Assembly: GCA_963849635.1 (NCBI GenBank)
Contig: CAWKIA010000031.1
Location: forward strand, 1-44,565
Length of the DNA: 44,565 nt
From: CAVRUD01 sp963849635
GTDB lineage: Bacteria; Chloroflexota; Chloroflexia; Thermomicrobiales; UBA6265
Direction of reading: 5' to 3'
Under the pieces are notes generated by a model, which was given only the letters and a program-made list of their open reading frames with translations, had not been told where the DNA came from and ran no database searches. Position 1 is the first letter of the stretch. Each line of letters begins with the position of its first letter. Position numbers and translations under genes: made by a program. This document shows positions 32,447 to 41,113 of the stretch, piece after piece.

Positions 32447-33532
32447 ATGAGCCAGGGGAGCGCGGGGACGGAGCGAGCGGACGCCCAGGCCGGGTTTGCG
32501 CCGGAGCGGTTCGGGTTTCGGCCGTTCGGCGAGTACATCGACGCTTGGATTCGGGAGACCAGCACCGGAGAGGCGATCGTCGTCACCCCGCTGGCGTGGC
32601 AGCACGCTCACTCGCCGTCCTATCTCCAGCGCGGTGGCCCTGGCGCGGAGCGCGAGGAGATGGACGCGCTGAAGCTGCTCGTCGAGTTGCAGCGCGATGT
32701 CTGGGGGATGCGGCCAGAGGATCTGGTGCCGGCCAACCTGCTTGGGCTGCTGGCGGAAACAGGCGGATCGGTCCTGGCCGCCTACGACCGGGCAAAGGGC
32801 TGGAACGCCGACGGCTGGCTCGGCTTCGTCATCGGTGTCGGATCCCGAGGCGGGCCGCTGGTCTCGCACATGCTCGGTGTACGCGAGGACGTCCGCGGCC
32901 AGCGCGACATCGGCTGGCTCCTGAAGATCCTACAAGGCCACTTCGCGCTCCAACATGGCCATGACGCGATGGTGTGGACCTTCGACCCGATGCGCGGGAT
33001 GAACGCCTACCTCAACCTCGAAAAGTTGGGAGCCAGCATCCAGGAGTACACCGTCGACAAATACGGCGTCCTCCGCACCGGGCTGTACGGCGATGTGCCC
33101 AGTGATCGCCTGACCGCCCGCTGGGACATGACCTCACCCAAGACCTGGGCGCGGCTCGGCGCGGTAATGGACCGGTCGTATCACCCGCCAACATTGGCCG
33201 ATATCGCAGACATCCCGGAGGTGACAGTCGAAACCTGCGCGGCCATCCGTGAATCCGGACCGCTCCGGCTGCGCTACCGCATCCCAGGCGATATCGACCG
33301 GCTGGCCCGGGACGACCCCGCCGCCGCAATCCGCTGGCGGCTGGACCTGCGCACCGTCTTCACCACCCTGACGCCCACCAAATCGCCCCGGTTTGCCGGT
33401 CCCGAGTCGGATGGGCCGGCTGTGGTCGGCTACCGCGCGGCGGGCGGCCCATACGCGATCGACGGGTTTGCGACCGGGATGGGGCCAAGCGGAGAGCGCG
33501 AGAGTTTTTACTTGCTGGGCCGGACGGAATAG
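32447..33532 (+). CDS. Large GNAT-superfamily acetyltransferase-like protein (COG3375 type)
   Basis: A 361-residue protein with a GNAT fold in its first half: DGWLGFVIGVGSRGGPLVSH (strands 3-4), LGVREDVRGQRDIGWLLKIL in place of the usual acetyl-CoA loop, and HGHDAMVWTFDPMRGMNAYL, NLEKLGASIQEYTVDKYG. That combination is diagnostic of the COG3375 group. The C-terminal 150 residues are an extra domain. The reaction is unknown. In other genomes this group lies beside mandelate-racemase/MenC-like genes, as here (33706 downstream), which suggests acylated amino-acid or dicarboxylate metabolism; that is inference. Confidence 0.8.
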   Translation: MSQGSAGTERADAQAGFAPERFGFRPFGEYIDAWIRETSTGEAIVVTPLAWQHAHSPSYLQRGGPGAEREEMDALKLLVELQRDVWGMRPEDLVPANLLGLLAETGGSVLAAYDRAKGWNADGWLGFVIGVGSRGGPLVSHMLGVREDVRGQRDIGWLLKILQGHFALQHGHDAMVWTFDPMRGMNAYLNLEKLGASIQEYTVDKYGVLRTGLYGDVPSDRLTARWDMTSPKTWARLGAVMDRSYHPPTLADIADIPEVTVETCAAIRESGPLRLRYRIPGDIDRLARDDPAAAIRWRLDLRTVFTTLTPTKSPRFAGPESDGPAVVGYRAAGGPYAIDGFATGMGPSGERESFYLLGRTE

Positions 33533-33582
33533 GTGGGGAGCACACGGATGCTGGTGACGAGACACGTCAGCTCAGCGACCTG

Positions 33583-33605
33583 GTAGGGGCAAGCCCTGCC
33601 CCTAC
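33583..33605. repeat. Short palindromic repeat (GTAGGGGCA arms)
   Basis: Nine-base perfect arms around AGCCC, 50 bases after the acetyltransferase stop codon. It shares the GTAGGGGC outer end with the larger inverted repeat at 37367-37495, so both may belong to one family of repeats. It may double as a terminator. Confidence 0.5.
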
Positions 33606-33705
33606 AGCCCGGACCCGCGGGCAGGCGCGATTCCCAAGCCAGAGCGATTGGCGTACGCTTGGGCATCGCGACCGGGTCACCACCCGGCAGTGGTTCGATG
33701 AAGGG

Positions 33706-34872
33706 ATGTCTTCAAGGATGAGTATCGCCTCGATCTCCGCCCACCTGCTGACGCTGGAGTTGCGGGTGCCGTTCACGACCTCCTTCGGCACCTATCAGAC
33801 GCTGAAACGGCCCTTCGTCGTGATAGAGACGACCGACGGGCTGCGGGGCGTGGGCGAGATCCCGACCCTGTCCGATCCAGCGTACAAGCCGGAGGCCGAT
33901 CCGCCGTCGGTCATGACCTCCCTGAAGGAGTTCGTCCTGCCGAGCGTGATGCAGGCCCAGGACGAGCGCGGTGCGATTACGGACATCCCGCAACTCCGGC
34001 AGAGCTACGCCTGGATCAAGGGGGCGGTCTTCGCCAAGAGCGGGGTGGAGGCGGCCCTGTGGGACATCCTGGCCCAGCGAGCCGGGCAGCCCCTCTGGCA
34101 CATGTGGGGCGGCGAACGGCGCAGTTTCCCGGTCGGGGTGAGCATCGGCGGCAAGACGGTTGACCAGATCCTGGGGCTGGCCGAGAACGCCGTCGGGATG
34201 GGCTATCGCCGCCTGAAGGTGAAGATCTGGCCGGGGTTCGATGTCGAGATCGCGCGGGCGCTGCGGGAGCGCTACCCGGACATCCTCCTCCAGGTGGACG
34301 CCAACTCCGCTTACGATCTGTCCAACTGGGAGTCGCTCAAGGGGCTGGACGAGTTCGGCCTCCTCCTGATCGAGCAACCTCTATACGACGACGATATCGT
34401 CCTGCACAGCGAGATTGCCACCCAGATCAAGACGCCGATCTGCCTGGACGAAAGCATCCACTCCCTGCGCGACACCGAGACTGCCATGCGCCTGTGGGAG
34501 GCGAACGGCGTGCTGGACCGGCTGGTGATCAACATCAAGCCGCCGCGCGTCTCGGGCTTTGCCGAGGCGATCGCGATCGCCAACACCTGCAAGAGCCGGG
34601 GCGTGAAGACCTGGATCGGGGGAATGCTCGATTCGGCCTGGGGCAAGGCATTCAACCTGAATTTCAACGGGCTGACCGCCATCGACCTCCCTGGCGACCA
34701 TTTTTCGCCCTCCGGCGCCTACTTCAATCGCGACATCGTCACCACCCCACTGACGGCCGCCGATGGCTCGTTCGCTCTCGGCGACGGGGTTTCGACGGGG
34801 CTGGAGCTGGATTGGGAGGCGTTCGAGGCGCTTGGAGAGCGCTGCTTTACGGTGACCGCTCCGGAGGCGTGA
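33706..34872 (+). CDS. Enolase-superfamily enzyme, o-succinylbenzoate synthase/N-acylamino-acid racemase-like
   Basis: A 388-residue protein with an intact MLE-subgroup active site: Lys171-x-Lys173 in RRLKVKIWPGF, metal ligands Asp198 (LQVDANSAYD), Glu223 (LLIEQPLYDDD) and Asp248-Glu249 (ICLDESIHS), and Lys278 (VINIKPPRVSGF). WIGGMLDSAWGKAFNLNF and IDLPGDHFSPS match the MenC/NAAAR type. It either dehydrates SHCHC in menaquinone synthesis or racemises N-acylamino acids. No other men genes are present, and the COG3375 neighbour favours the second or a related role. ATG 33706 and ATG 33718 are both possible starts. Confidence 0.85.
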   Translation: MSSRMSIASISAHLLTLELRVPFTTSFGTYQTLKRPFVVIETTDGLRGVGEIPTLSDPAYKPEADPPSVMTSLKEFVLPSVMQAQDERGAITDIPQLRQSYAWIKGAVFAKSGVEAALWDILAQRAGQPLWHMWGGERRSFPVGVSIGGKTVDQILGLAENAVGMGYRRLKVKIWPGFDVEIARALRERYPDILLQVDANSAYDLSNWESLKGLDEFGLLLIEQPLYDDDIVLHSEIATQIKTPICLDESIHSLRDTETAMRLWEANGVLDRLVINIKPPRVSGFAEAIAIANTCKSRGVKTWIGGMLDSAWGKAFNLNFNGLTAIDLPGDHFSPSGAYFNRDIVTTPLTAADGSFALGDGVSTGLELDWEAFEALGERCFTVTAPEA

Positions 34873-35012
34873 TCCGGACCGCGACCGGGACATCGCGAAC
34901 AACGCGCACGGCAAATGGGTCGGCTCTGCCGTCCATCTCCCCGGCAGCCGAACGGGGTCCGGGCAGCCGCCCGGACCCCGTTCGGTACGTCGTGGGTTGC
35001 TGCGTACAGGCG

Positions 35013-35969
35013 TTACTGGACCGTGATGACGTCGATCATGCCCATGAACGCGTGGGGGGTGCCGGTCGCCTGGTCGCCGACGAAGCAGACCAGGATGTAA
35101 TCGCCTGCCTCCAGGTCGGCGGCCAGCCAACTCGTCACCCCGCTCGACTGGTCGCCGGTGTCCACCGCCGTGGTCACCTGGTCAAATGTCAGGTTGGCCG
35201 GCGGCGTGGCGGAGGGATCGCCGAAGGTGGCGGCCAGGGCCATGAAGTCGTCAACGGTTGTGCCGGGTGGCACGCCCGCCAACAAGATGAAGTGCGGCTG
35301 CGCCCCCTCATTGCGAAACTCAATGATCTGGGATCCCGCCGTCAGTTCGCCCTCGATCTCGAAGCCGAATTCGACGGTCGAGATGGTGACATCGGCCGCT
35401 GGTGCCGGCAGATCGGCCGGTGCCTCGCCCGTGACGGTCACGCCGACCGGTGCCTGGGGAGCGGACGGATCCTCGGCCCAAAGGGCCCATTCGCCCGCGG
35501 CGAGGTCGATCACGATGTAGGAGGTCTCACCAGTCCCGGCGTAGATGCCGCCGGCCAGACTCACCTCGTAGTACCACGGCGGGATGCCGGAGTCTTCGCC
35601 CTCCGCCACCGGGGAAGCCTCAGCCGCGGCCGCATCGGCTCCCGGGGTCGCGGCATCTTCTGACTCTGCGGCCATCCCGGCGATCATGTCGGCAAACTCG
35701 GCCCCGGTCATGCCGTCCGGCGGCTGGATGAAGGCCACACCCAGATCGTCTTCTTCGGTCGCATTGGTGACGGCGAGCACATAGCGGCCGGCGGTAAGCT
35801 CGGCGGGAACGCCCTCGAGCGCGGTCTCGGAGATGGTGACAGCAATCTCAGGTAGACCGAGGTCGGCGAACAGGTTCTCGGACTCCTGAGCCACCACGGA
35901 CGTCCGCCCCACACCGACCAGGGAGAGGACGACGGCCAGAACCGACAAGAGCTTCGCGACGGAGCGCAT
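35013..35969 (-). CDS. Secreted two-domain (cupredoxin-like) protein
   Basis: A 318-residue exported protein. A signal peptide (MRSVAKLLSVLAVVLSLVGV, cleavage near VVAQES) is followed by two similar beta-rich halves joined by a low-complexity linker (AATPGADAAAAEASPVAEGE). Each half has a strand pair with L-T-A-G followed by a hydrophobic strand (LTAGRYVLAVTNATEEDDLG; LTAGSQIIEFRNEGAQPHFI) and ends in a G-D/E-Y/W strand (LEAGDYILVCFVGDQATGTP, HAFMGMIDVITV). This resembles cupredoxins with His and Cys in places that could bind copper in the second half only. AGGAGG lies 7 bases before the ATG. The copper role is inference. Confidence 0.7.
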   Translation of the reverse strand: MRSVAKLLSVLAVVLSLVGVGRTSVVAQESENLFADLGLPEIAVTISETALEGVPAELTAGRYVLAVTNATEEDDLGVAFIQPPDGMTGAEFADMIAGMAAESEDAATPGADAAAAEASPVAEGEDSGIPPWYYEVSLAGGIYAGTGETSYIVIDLAAGEWALWAEDPSAPQAPVGVTVTGEAPADLPAPAADVTISTVEFGFEIEGELTAGSQIIEFRNEGAQPHFILLAGVPPGTTVDDFMALAATFGDPSATPPANLTFDQVTTAVDTGDQSSGVTSWLAADLEAGDYILVCFVGDQATGTPHAFMGMIDVITVQ

Positions 35970-36308
35970 CGGGTTCCTCCTGCATGTACGCGGGCGATAC
36001 CACAATCTTTCTCAACGCACGTTCGACTCGACGCTATTCAGGGTAGGAGGAGCGACACCGTGTGCCTAGTGGCAACAGTGCGCATCCTGCGTCCCACGAG
36101 ACGGGGAGATGCACGTAGAAGTGACATGGTCCGCCCGTTGGTACCCGTGGAAGGCGCCGGAAGGGGAATGAGCTAGTCCGTCGTTCCGGGCACCGCGCAC
36201 CGCGACAACCCGCGCTGCCGGGGCTGAGACGATGCGCGCGCATGGCTGTTGACTGCTGAACCCACGACGAGTCTCGACCGAACCGCCGAAACCGAAACGC
36301 GAGGCACG

Positions 36309-37350
36309 ATGAAGTTCGACACCTCCGGGTTGGATCAGGGTGATCTGGCCATCGAGCTTGGCCGCGCGTATGACCTGCCGGTCGCCTCGGTTGCCTTCGT
36401 CCCGAAAGGCGAGGACGCCCTCTGCTACGTCGCGACGGCGGCGGCAGGTGAGCAGTACTTCGTCCGGGCAAAACCTGTCGAGCGGGGACCGGAGGCGGAG
36501 GAGATCTACGAGGCGGTCGCCGCTCTGCGTGACCGTCTGGGGATCCCGTGCGGTAATGGCGCCGACTGCATTCTGCCCAGGGAAGCTTCTCGCTGGGAGT
36601 TTCGAGGGCATGTCGTCACCGTTTACCCGTTTGTCGCGGGTGCATCCGTCTACGATTCCGGCGCTCCTTCCGCCCACGTATCGAAGACGGCGCGGATCAT
36701 GGCGGTCCTCCACCGGAGCGACCACCCTTCCTGCCCCCGCTGCCATTCGAGCGGTTCGACAACCCGTTCGAACGTGCGATCAACGAGGCTTTGACCACCG
36801 TCACGGCGATGCGGCCGCGTTCGGGCTACGAACGGCGTGTCGTTGACCTCCTCGTGCGCGAACAATCTGATGTACTCGATACACTCGATCGCCTGCGCCG
36901 GATGCAGCGAGCCATCGTCCGGCGGCGATCCGCAGCCGGTCGTCACCCATGGCGACCCCAACTGGGCCAATGTCCTGGTCGATCCCGAGGGGAAGCTCTT
37001 CCTGACCGACTGGGGCGAGCTGGCTCTCGGTCCCCGCGAGCGAGACATGACGTCCTTCCACGGGGAGCATTTCGAGGCGTTCGTGCCGGTCTACCTGGAG
37101 CAGAGCGGCCCGATCCGGCTCCACCGGCTCCTGTTCGCCTTCTACCTGTACCGCTGGGCGGTGCAGGAGATAGCAGACTACACGGTCAGGATTCTGCGAC
37201 CGGAGACGACGATCGAGGAGGCTGAGCTATGCCTGGGAGGAATTGCAGCCCTACCTCCCCGTTCCCCACGCCGACATCCAAGATGGACTCGCCGCAGTGA
37301 TGGAGACTGCTGCATCGCCAGCCGGCGACATACGGCCTCCAGATCGATGA
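36309..37350 (+). pseudogene. APH-type phosphotransferase broken by about three frameshifts
   Basis: The parts, in order: DLPVASVAFVPKGEDALCYV and GEQYFVRAKPVERGPEAEEI (N lobe with the Lys) in one frame to about 36700; PFERFDNPFERAINEALTTV in another; THGDPNWANVLVDPEGKLFL, TDWGELALGPRERDMTSFHG (Brenner motif HGDxxxxN and metal Asp) from about 36930 back in the first; and YAWEELQPYLPVPHADIQDG from about 37230 in the third, ending at the TGA at 37348. Joined, they make a protein of about 345 residues similar to spectinomycin-type APH(9) kinases, which phosphorylate small alcohols or antibiotics. All catalytic motifs are present, so base-calling error is as likely as decay. Confidence 0.75.
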
Positions 37351-37366
37351 CCAAGACTTCGGCCTA

Positions 37367-37495
37367 TAGGGGCGCATGGCATGCGCCCTGCTCCGATCCG
37401 CCGCGTTCCGATGTGGCCACCCTGGTCGGATGTGGCGCTCTGTCTGCTCGGGGCAGCATCGCGTACGGCTACAGGGCGCATGCCATGCGCCCCTA
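37367..37495. repeat. Small element with perfect 24-base inverted repeats
   Basis: The left arm 37367-37390 begins TAGGGGCGCATGGCATGCGC, and the right arm 37472-37495 is its exact complement, enclosing about 80 bases. The arm is itself partly palindromic (GGGCGCATGCCATGCGCCC). It begins 17 bases after the phosphotransferase stop and lies 220 bases before the epimerase. The size and ends are those of a non-coding MITE or REP-pair. The outer end resembles the palindrome at 33583. Confidence 0.75.
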
Positions 37496-37712
37496 CAGAT
37501 GGTGCCGGGAGGCATCCAATAGCCCCTGGTCCTAGCCCGATTGGCGGGCGTTCGCGTCCTCCATTTTTCCACGTCCTGGCGTGGAAATTGCGGTCAGCGC
37601 CGGGTGTCGCGCTCCCCGATGTCGATGGCGGGAGCGGTTTCGACGGCGGGCGCGATGGGGCGTTCGTCTGGGCGGAGAACGCGCTAGCGATTGGCGCGGG
37701 AGGGACCGGACC

Positions 37713-38987
37713 ATGATGGGTCGGATGGGTCTCGGAGGAGAATGGCTTTCCGTCAGCGACGAGCGGATACCCAGGCGGACCGTCGTGCGGGCGGCGCTGG
37801 GGATGGGCTTGGCGGTGCCAGCGTTCGTGGCGGGGGCGGCGCGCGGCCGCGCCCAGGAGGGCAGCCCGGTGGCGTCACCGGGAGCGACTCCGGCGGGAGG
37901 CGCGGCAGGTACTCCCGGCGCTCCCGGCGTAATGAAGGAGCCGTTTGGGACCGCCTTCGAGGAAGCGGTCGATCGCTTCACCATCACGAACGCGAACGGG
38001 GTCGAGGTCAAGGTCCTGACGTACGGTGGGATCGTCCAGTCGATCTCCGTGCCGGACCGGGACGGAAACCCTGGCAATGTGGTGCTCGGGTTCGCCACGC
38101 TGGACGAGTACGTCGCGGGGAATCCGTACTTCGGGTGCATCACCGGGCGCTATGCCAACCGGATCGCTCTAGGTACATTCTCGCTCGAAGGGGAAACCTA
38201 TCAGTTGGCGATCAACAACGAACCGAATACGCTCCACGGCGGAGAACGCGGCTTCGACAAGTACGTCTGGGCCGCGACGGAGGTGGACGACGAACTGGGG
38301 AGGGGGATTCAGCTAAGCAGGGTCAGCCCCGATGGCGAAGAGGGCTACCCGGGCACGCTGACGGTCGAGGTGACCTACCGCCTGACCGACGCGGACGAAC
38401 TCCGGATCGACTACCACGCGACGACCGACGCCCCGACGATCGTCAACCTGACCAACCATTCGTACTTCAACCTGGCGGGCGAGGGCTCCGGCGATACTTA
38501 CGACCACGAACTCATGCTCAATGCCCCCCGCTATACCCCAACCGACGCGACCGCGATCCCGAGCGGGGAGCTGGCGCCGGTCGACGGGACCGCGTTCGAC
38601 TTTACGCAGCCCCATGCGATCGGGGAGCGGATCCGAGCCGATGAGGAGCAGATCATCCTCGGGCACGGATATGACCACAACTGGGTGCTCGACCGCCCTG
38701 ACTTCAGCGACACCTCGCTCTTACTCGCGGCCAGGGTGCACGACCCCGCGAGCGGGCGAACGATGACAGTGGAGACGACGGAGCCGGGGATCCAGTTCTA
38801 CTCCGGCAACTTCCTCGACGCGACCGTCGTCGGCACGAGCGGCACGCCCTACCGCCAGGGCGACGGTCTGGCGCTGGAGACGCAGCACTTCCCCGACTCC
38901 CCGAATCAGCCGGATTTCCCCTCCACCGAACTTCGCCCAGGTGAGGAGTACACCTCCACGACCATCTACGCCTTCTCGGTGGAGTAA
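37713..38987 (+). CDS. Tat-exported aldose 1-epimerase (galactose mutarotase-like)
   Basis: A 424-residue protein. Residues 18-48 have PRRTVVRAALGMGLAVPAFV ending GRAQEG, a twin-arginine signal, followed by a Pro/Ala/Gly/Thr linker (SPVASPGATPAGGAAGTPGA). The rest is a full aldose epimerase: KVLTYGGIVQSISVPDRDGN, GRYANRIALGTF, NNEPNTLHGGERGFDKYVW, LTNHSYFNLAGEGSGDTYDH with the catalytic His, GYDHNWVLDR, and LALETQHFPDSPNQPDFPS with the catalytic Glu. It interconverts alpha and beta sugar anomers, here outside the membrane. Family members are usually cytosolic, so export is notable. GGGAGGG lies 8 bases before ATG 37713. Confidence 0.92.
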   Translation: MMGRMGLGGEWLSVSDERIPRRTVVRAALGMGLAVPAFVAGAARGRAQEGSPVASPGATPAGGAAGTPGAPGVMKEPFGTAFEEAVDRFTITNANGVEVKVLTYGGIVQSISVPDRDGNPGNVVLGFATLDEYVAGNPYFGCITGRYANRIALGTFSLEGETYQLAINNEPNTLHGGERGFDKYVWAATEVDDELGRGIQLSRVSPDGEEGYPGTLTVEVTYRLTDADELRIDYHATTDAPTIVNLTNHSYFNLAGEGSGDTYDHELMLNAPRYTPTDATAIPSGELAPVDGTAFDFTQPHAIGERIRADEEQIILGHGYDHNWVLDRPDFSDTSLLLAARVHDPASGRTMTVETTEPGIQFYSGNFLDATVVGTSGTPYRQGDGLALETQHFPDSPNQPDFPSTELRPGEEYTSTTIYAFSVE

Positions 38988-39065
38988 CGGTCGCGGCCGA
39001 AACCCGGTCCCCGGACCGCATCATCAAAGAACCCGGCGGATCGCTCCACCTGCGCTCTCAGGCGG

Positions 39066-39560
39066 TCACGACGCCCGAATCGCGTCCGCGACCTGCCCGA
39101 TCTGTTGGACGTGTACGCGTTCGTGGTTGGCGAGTCGCTCCGCGAAGGTGCGGACGGTCTGCTGGGTCGGCCGCCCCGACCTGATCTCGGTGGCGGGGCG
39201 CTCCCATTGTTCGGGCGAGAGCGATTTCAGGACGACCAGCAGGTCGGCACGCTGCGCGGCGAATGCCTCGAACGATGGCAGAAAGTCCAGGTCGAGATAG
39301 TTCGTCCGCTTGATCGAGGACCTTGGGCTGACCGCCCTGATCGTCGGGTAGTCCTTGGCGAGAATGGTCGCGATGTTGGCGCCCCAGACATCCGCGCAGG
39401 CGCGGAGATGGGCCAAGATGTCATTGGCTGACCATTCGCCGGGGCTTGGCGCGGTGCGCATCTGACGCGGTGTCAGGCCCTCGATTAGAGCGGTTATCCG
39501 CCCTGGCGCCTCGGTGAGCACACCCAGGATATCGTCGATCGAGCCGCCATCTTCGCTCAT
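39066..39560 (-). CDS. DinB/YfiT-fold protein
   Basis: A 164-residue four-helix-bundle protein. The first helix LTEAPGRITALIEGLTPRQM, the motif PSPGEWSANDILAHLRACAD with the first metal His, and the last helix AERLANHERVHVQQIGQVAD with the other two His are the DinB layout, so the metal triad is complete. Family members are metal-dependent transferases of thiol cofactors or nucleases; this one cannot be placed further. GAGGAGGGG lies 7 bases before ATG 39560. It starts 20 bases after the enolase stop on the same strand, so the two are co-transcribed. Confidence 0.85.
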   Translation of the reverse strand: MSEDGGSIDDILGVLTEAPGRITALIEGLTPRQMRTAPSPGEWSANDILAHLRACADVWGANIATILAKDYPTIRAVSPRSSIKRTNYLDLDFLPSFEAFAAQRADLLVVLKSLSPEQWERPATEIRSGRPTQQTVRTFAERLANHERVHVQQIGQVADAIRAS

Positions 39561-39580
39561 GATGACCCCTCCTCGATGTC

Positions 39581-40892
39581 CTATCCGGGGGCAAGCCGGG
39601 GCCAGTCCGTCATCGGCCAGCCGGTTTCGGCCTCGATGAGGAGGAGGCGGTTCCACTTCGCCAGGCGCTCGGAGCGGGTGATGGAGCCGACCTTGAGGGC
39701 GTCTCCGCCCCAGCCGACGGCGAGGTCGGTCAGCCAGTCGTCTTCGGTCTCGCCGGAGCGGGCGGAGACGACCACGTTCCAGCCGGCGGATCGGGCGAGG
39801 GTGTGGGAGGTGGCGGCCTCGGTGAGGGTGCCGATCTGGTTGACCTTGAGCAAGAGGGCATCGGCCGCGCCGGTAGCGATGGCCCGCTCGATCCTGGCCG
39901 GTTGGGTGCAGAGAAAGTCGTCGCCGAGCGTGAGCGCGCGGCCCTGGAGGGCGGACCTGAGCACCGGCCAGTGCGTCCCAATCGTCTTCGGCTAGACCGT
40001 CCTCGACGCTGACGATCGGGTAGCGATCGAGCCAGCCGCCAGGGCCGGCCAGATGGGCGATCATGCCGGCGCTATCGAGCGGCTCGTCACCGAGCGCATA
40101 CCGTCCGTCCGTAAAGAAGTGGCTGGCGGCGACGTCGACGCAGAGAGCGACCTCCTGGCCCAGGACGAACCCGGCTCGCTCGATCGCGGTGACGGCGTCG
40201 TCCAGCATCGCCTCTGCGTTCGGGAAGTCCGGGGCGAGACCGCCCTCGTCAGCGACCAGTGGGCGGGTGCCGTAGCGCTCTCGGCAGTGGGCGGCGGCAG
40301 GCGGCGTAGACGGCCGCGACGGCAGACATGCCTCGTCGGCGGTGGTGGCGGATACGGGCACGACCAGCACATCCTGGATGGAGACCTGTCCGCCGGCATG
40401 CTTGCCGCCACTGAAGAGGTTTACGGTCGGGCGGGGCAACCGGGGGGAAGATGGCGAGGCTCCCTGTCCCTCTTCACGCAGTATCTCAGCGAAGCGTTCG
40501 TAGAGGGGTTGACGCCGATCGACGGCGACGGCCCGGGCGAAGGCCAGCGAGGCGGCCAGGAGAGCGTTCGCGCCGAGGTTCGCCTTGTTCGGGGTGCCGT
40601 CCAGCTCCAGCAGAGCGGCGTCGAAGGCGGCCTGAGTGGCAAAGACGCGGTCACGCAGGGCGGGAAACAGGACGTCGGTAACGTTGGCGGCGGCTCGGCG
40701 GCAGCCCAGGCCACCGTAGCGAGCCGGATCGCCATCGCGCAGCTCGTGGGCCTCGGCGGCGCCGGTCGACGCCCCGGATGGGACGGAGACACTGGCGGTT
40801 GCTCCCCCGGCCAGCGTGCAACGCGCCCAGAGGGTGGGCCTCCCCCGGCTATCCAGGATTTCATGGGCGAAAAGGCGCTCGATTGCGGGCAT
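39581..40892 (-). pseudogene. Enolase-like gene with frameshifts and an altered active-site motif
   Basis: From ATG 40892 the start AIERLFAHEILDSRGRPTLW, SVPSGASTGAAEAHELRDGD and NKANLGANALLAASLAFARA is plainly enolase. A pair of compensating shifts spoils about 15 residues near 40300 before RPLVADEGGLAPDF. A further shift near 39965 moves the last third (TLGDDFLCTQPARIERA, ALLLKVNQIGTLTEA, ALKVGSITRSERLAKWN) to another frame, ending at 39581. The usual VSHRSGETED is VSARSGETED here, so the conserved His is Ala, and QEFMI is IQDVLVV. Enolase makes phosphoenolpyruvate in glycolysis; this copy is probably a diverged paralogue or decayed gene. Confidence 0.82.
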
Positions 40893-40948
40893 CCAACCTC
40901 CAACTGCGTTCGGCATTCGGCGTCCAGGTGGAGAGTCGCACTCCAATC

Positions 40949-41072
40949 GTCATCCTGAGCTTGCGAAGGATCTTGGCGCTTTAGCGCCTTCGTGCCTCGT
41001 TCCAGACGCACAACGTCTCGGTCGGCGACAAAGGCCGTAAACGGCCAAGATCCTTCGCAAGCTCAGGATGAC
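40949..41072. repeat. REP-like element with perfect 29-base inverted repeats
   Basis: The left arm 40949-40977 begins GTCATCCTGAGCTTGCGAAG, and the right arm 41044-41072 is its exact complement; an inner hairpin GGCGCT-TT-AGCGCC follows the left arm. It is of the same family as the element at 25356-25500. It lies upstream of the enolase start and is followed, 20 bases on, by a heptamer array, just as the nuo element is. Confidence 0.8.
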
Positions 41073-41092
41073 GTGGTGTTCTGGGCTCTCTA

Positions 41093-41113
41093 CTCACGAC
41101 TCACGTCTCACGA
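41093..41113. repeat. Heptamer array (CTCACGW x3)
   Basis: CTCACGA, CTCACGT, CTCACGA. On the minus strand it encodes the last residues (VVRRES) and the stop codon of the phosphotransferase at 41094. It is the same unit as at 25533 and 43052. Confidence 0.65.

Noticed and set aside
39066..40946. A single 626-codon frame joining enolase and DinB as a fusion protein
   Set aside because: The middle 150 residues are Arg/His-rich shifted enolase sequence; DinB has its own ATG and a strong ribosome site at 39560.
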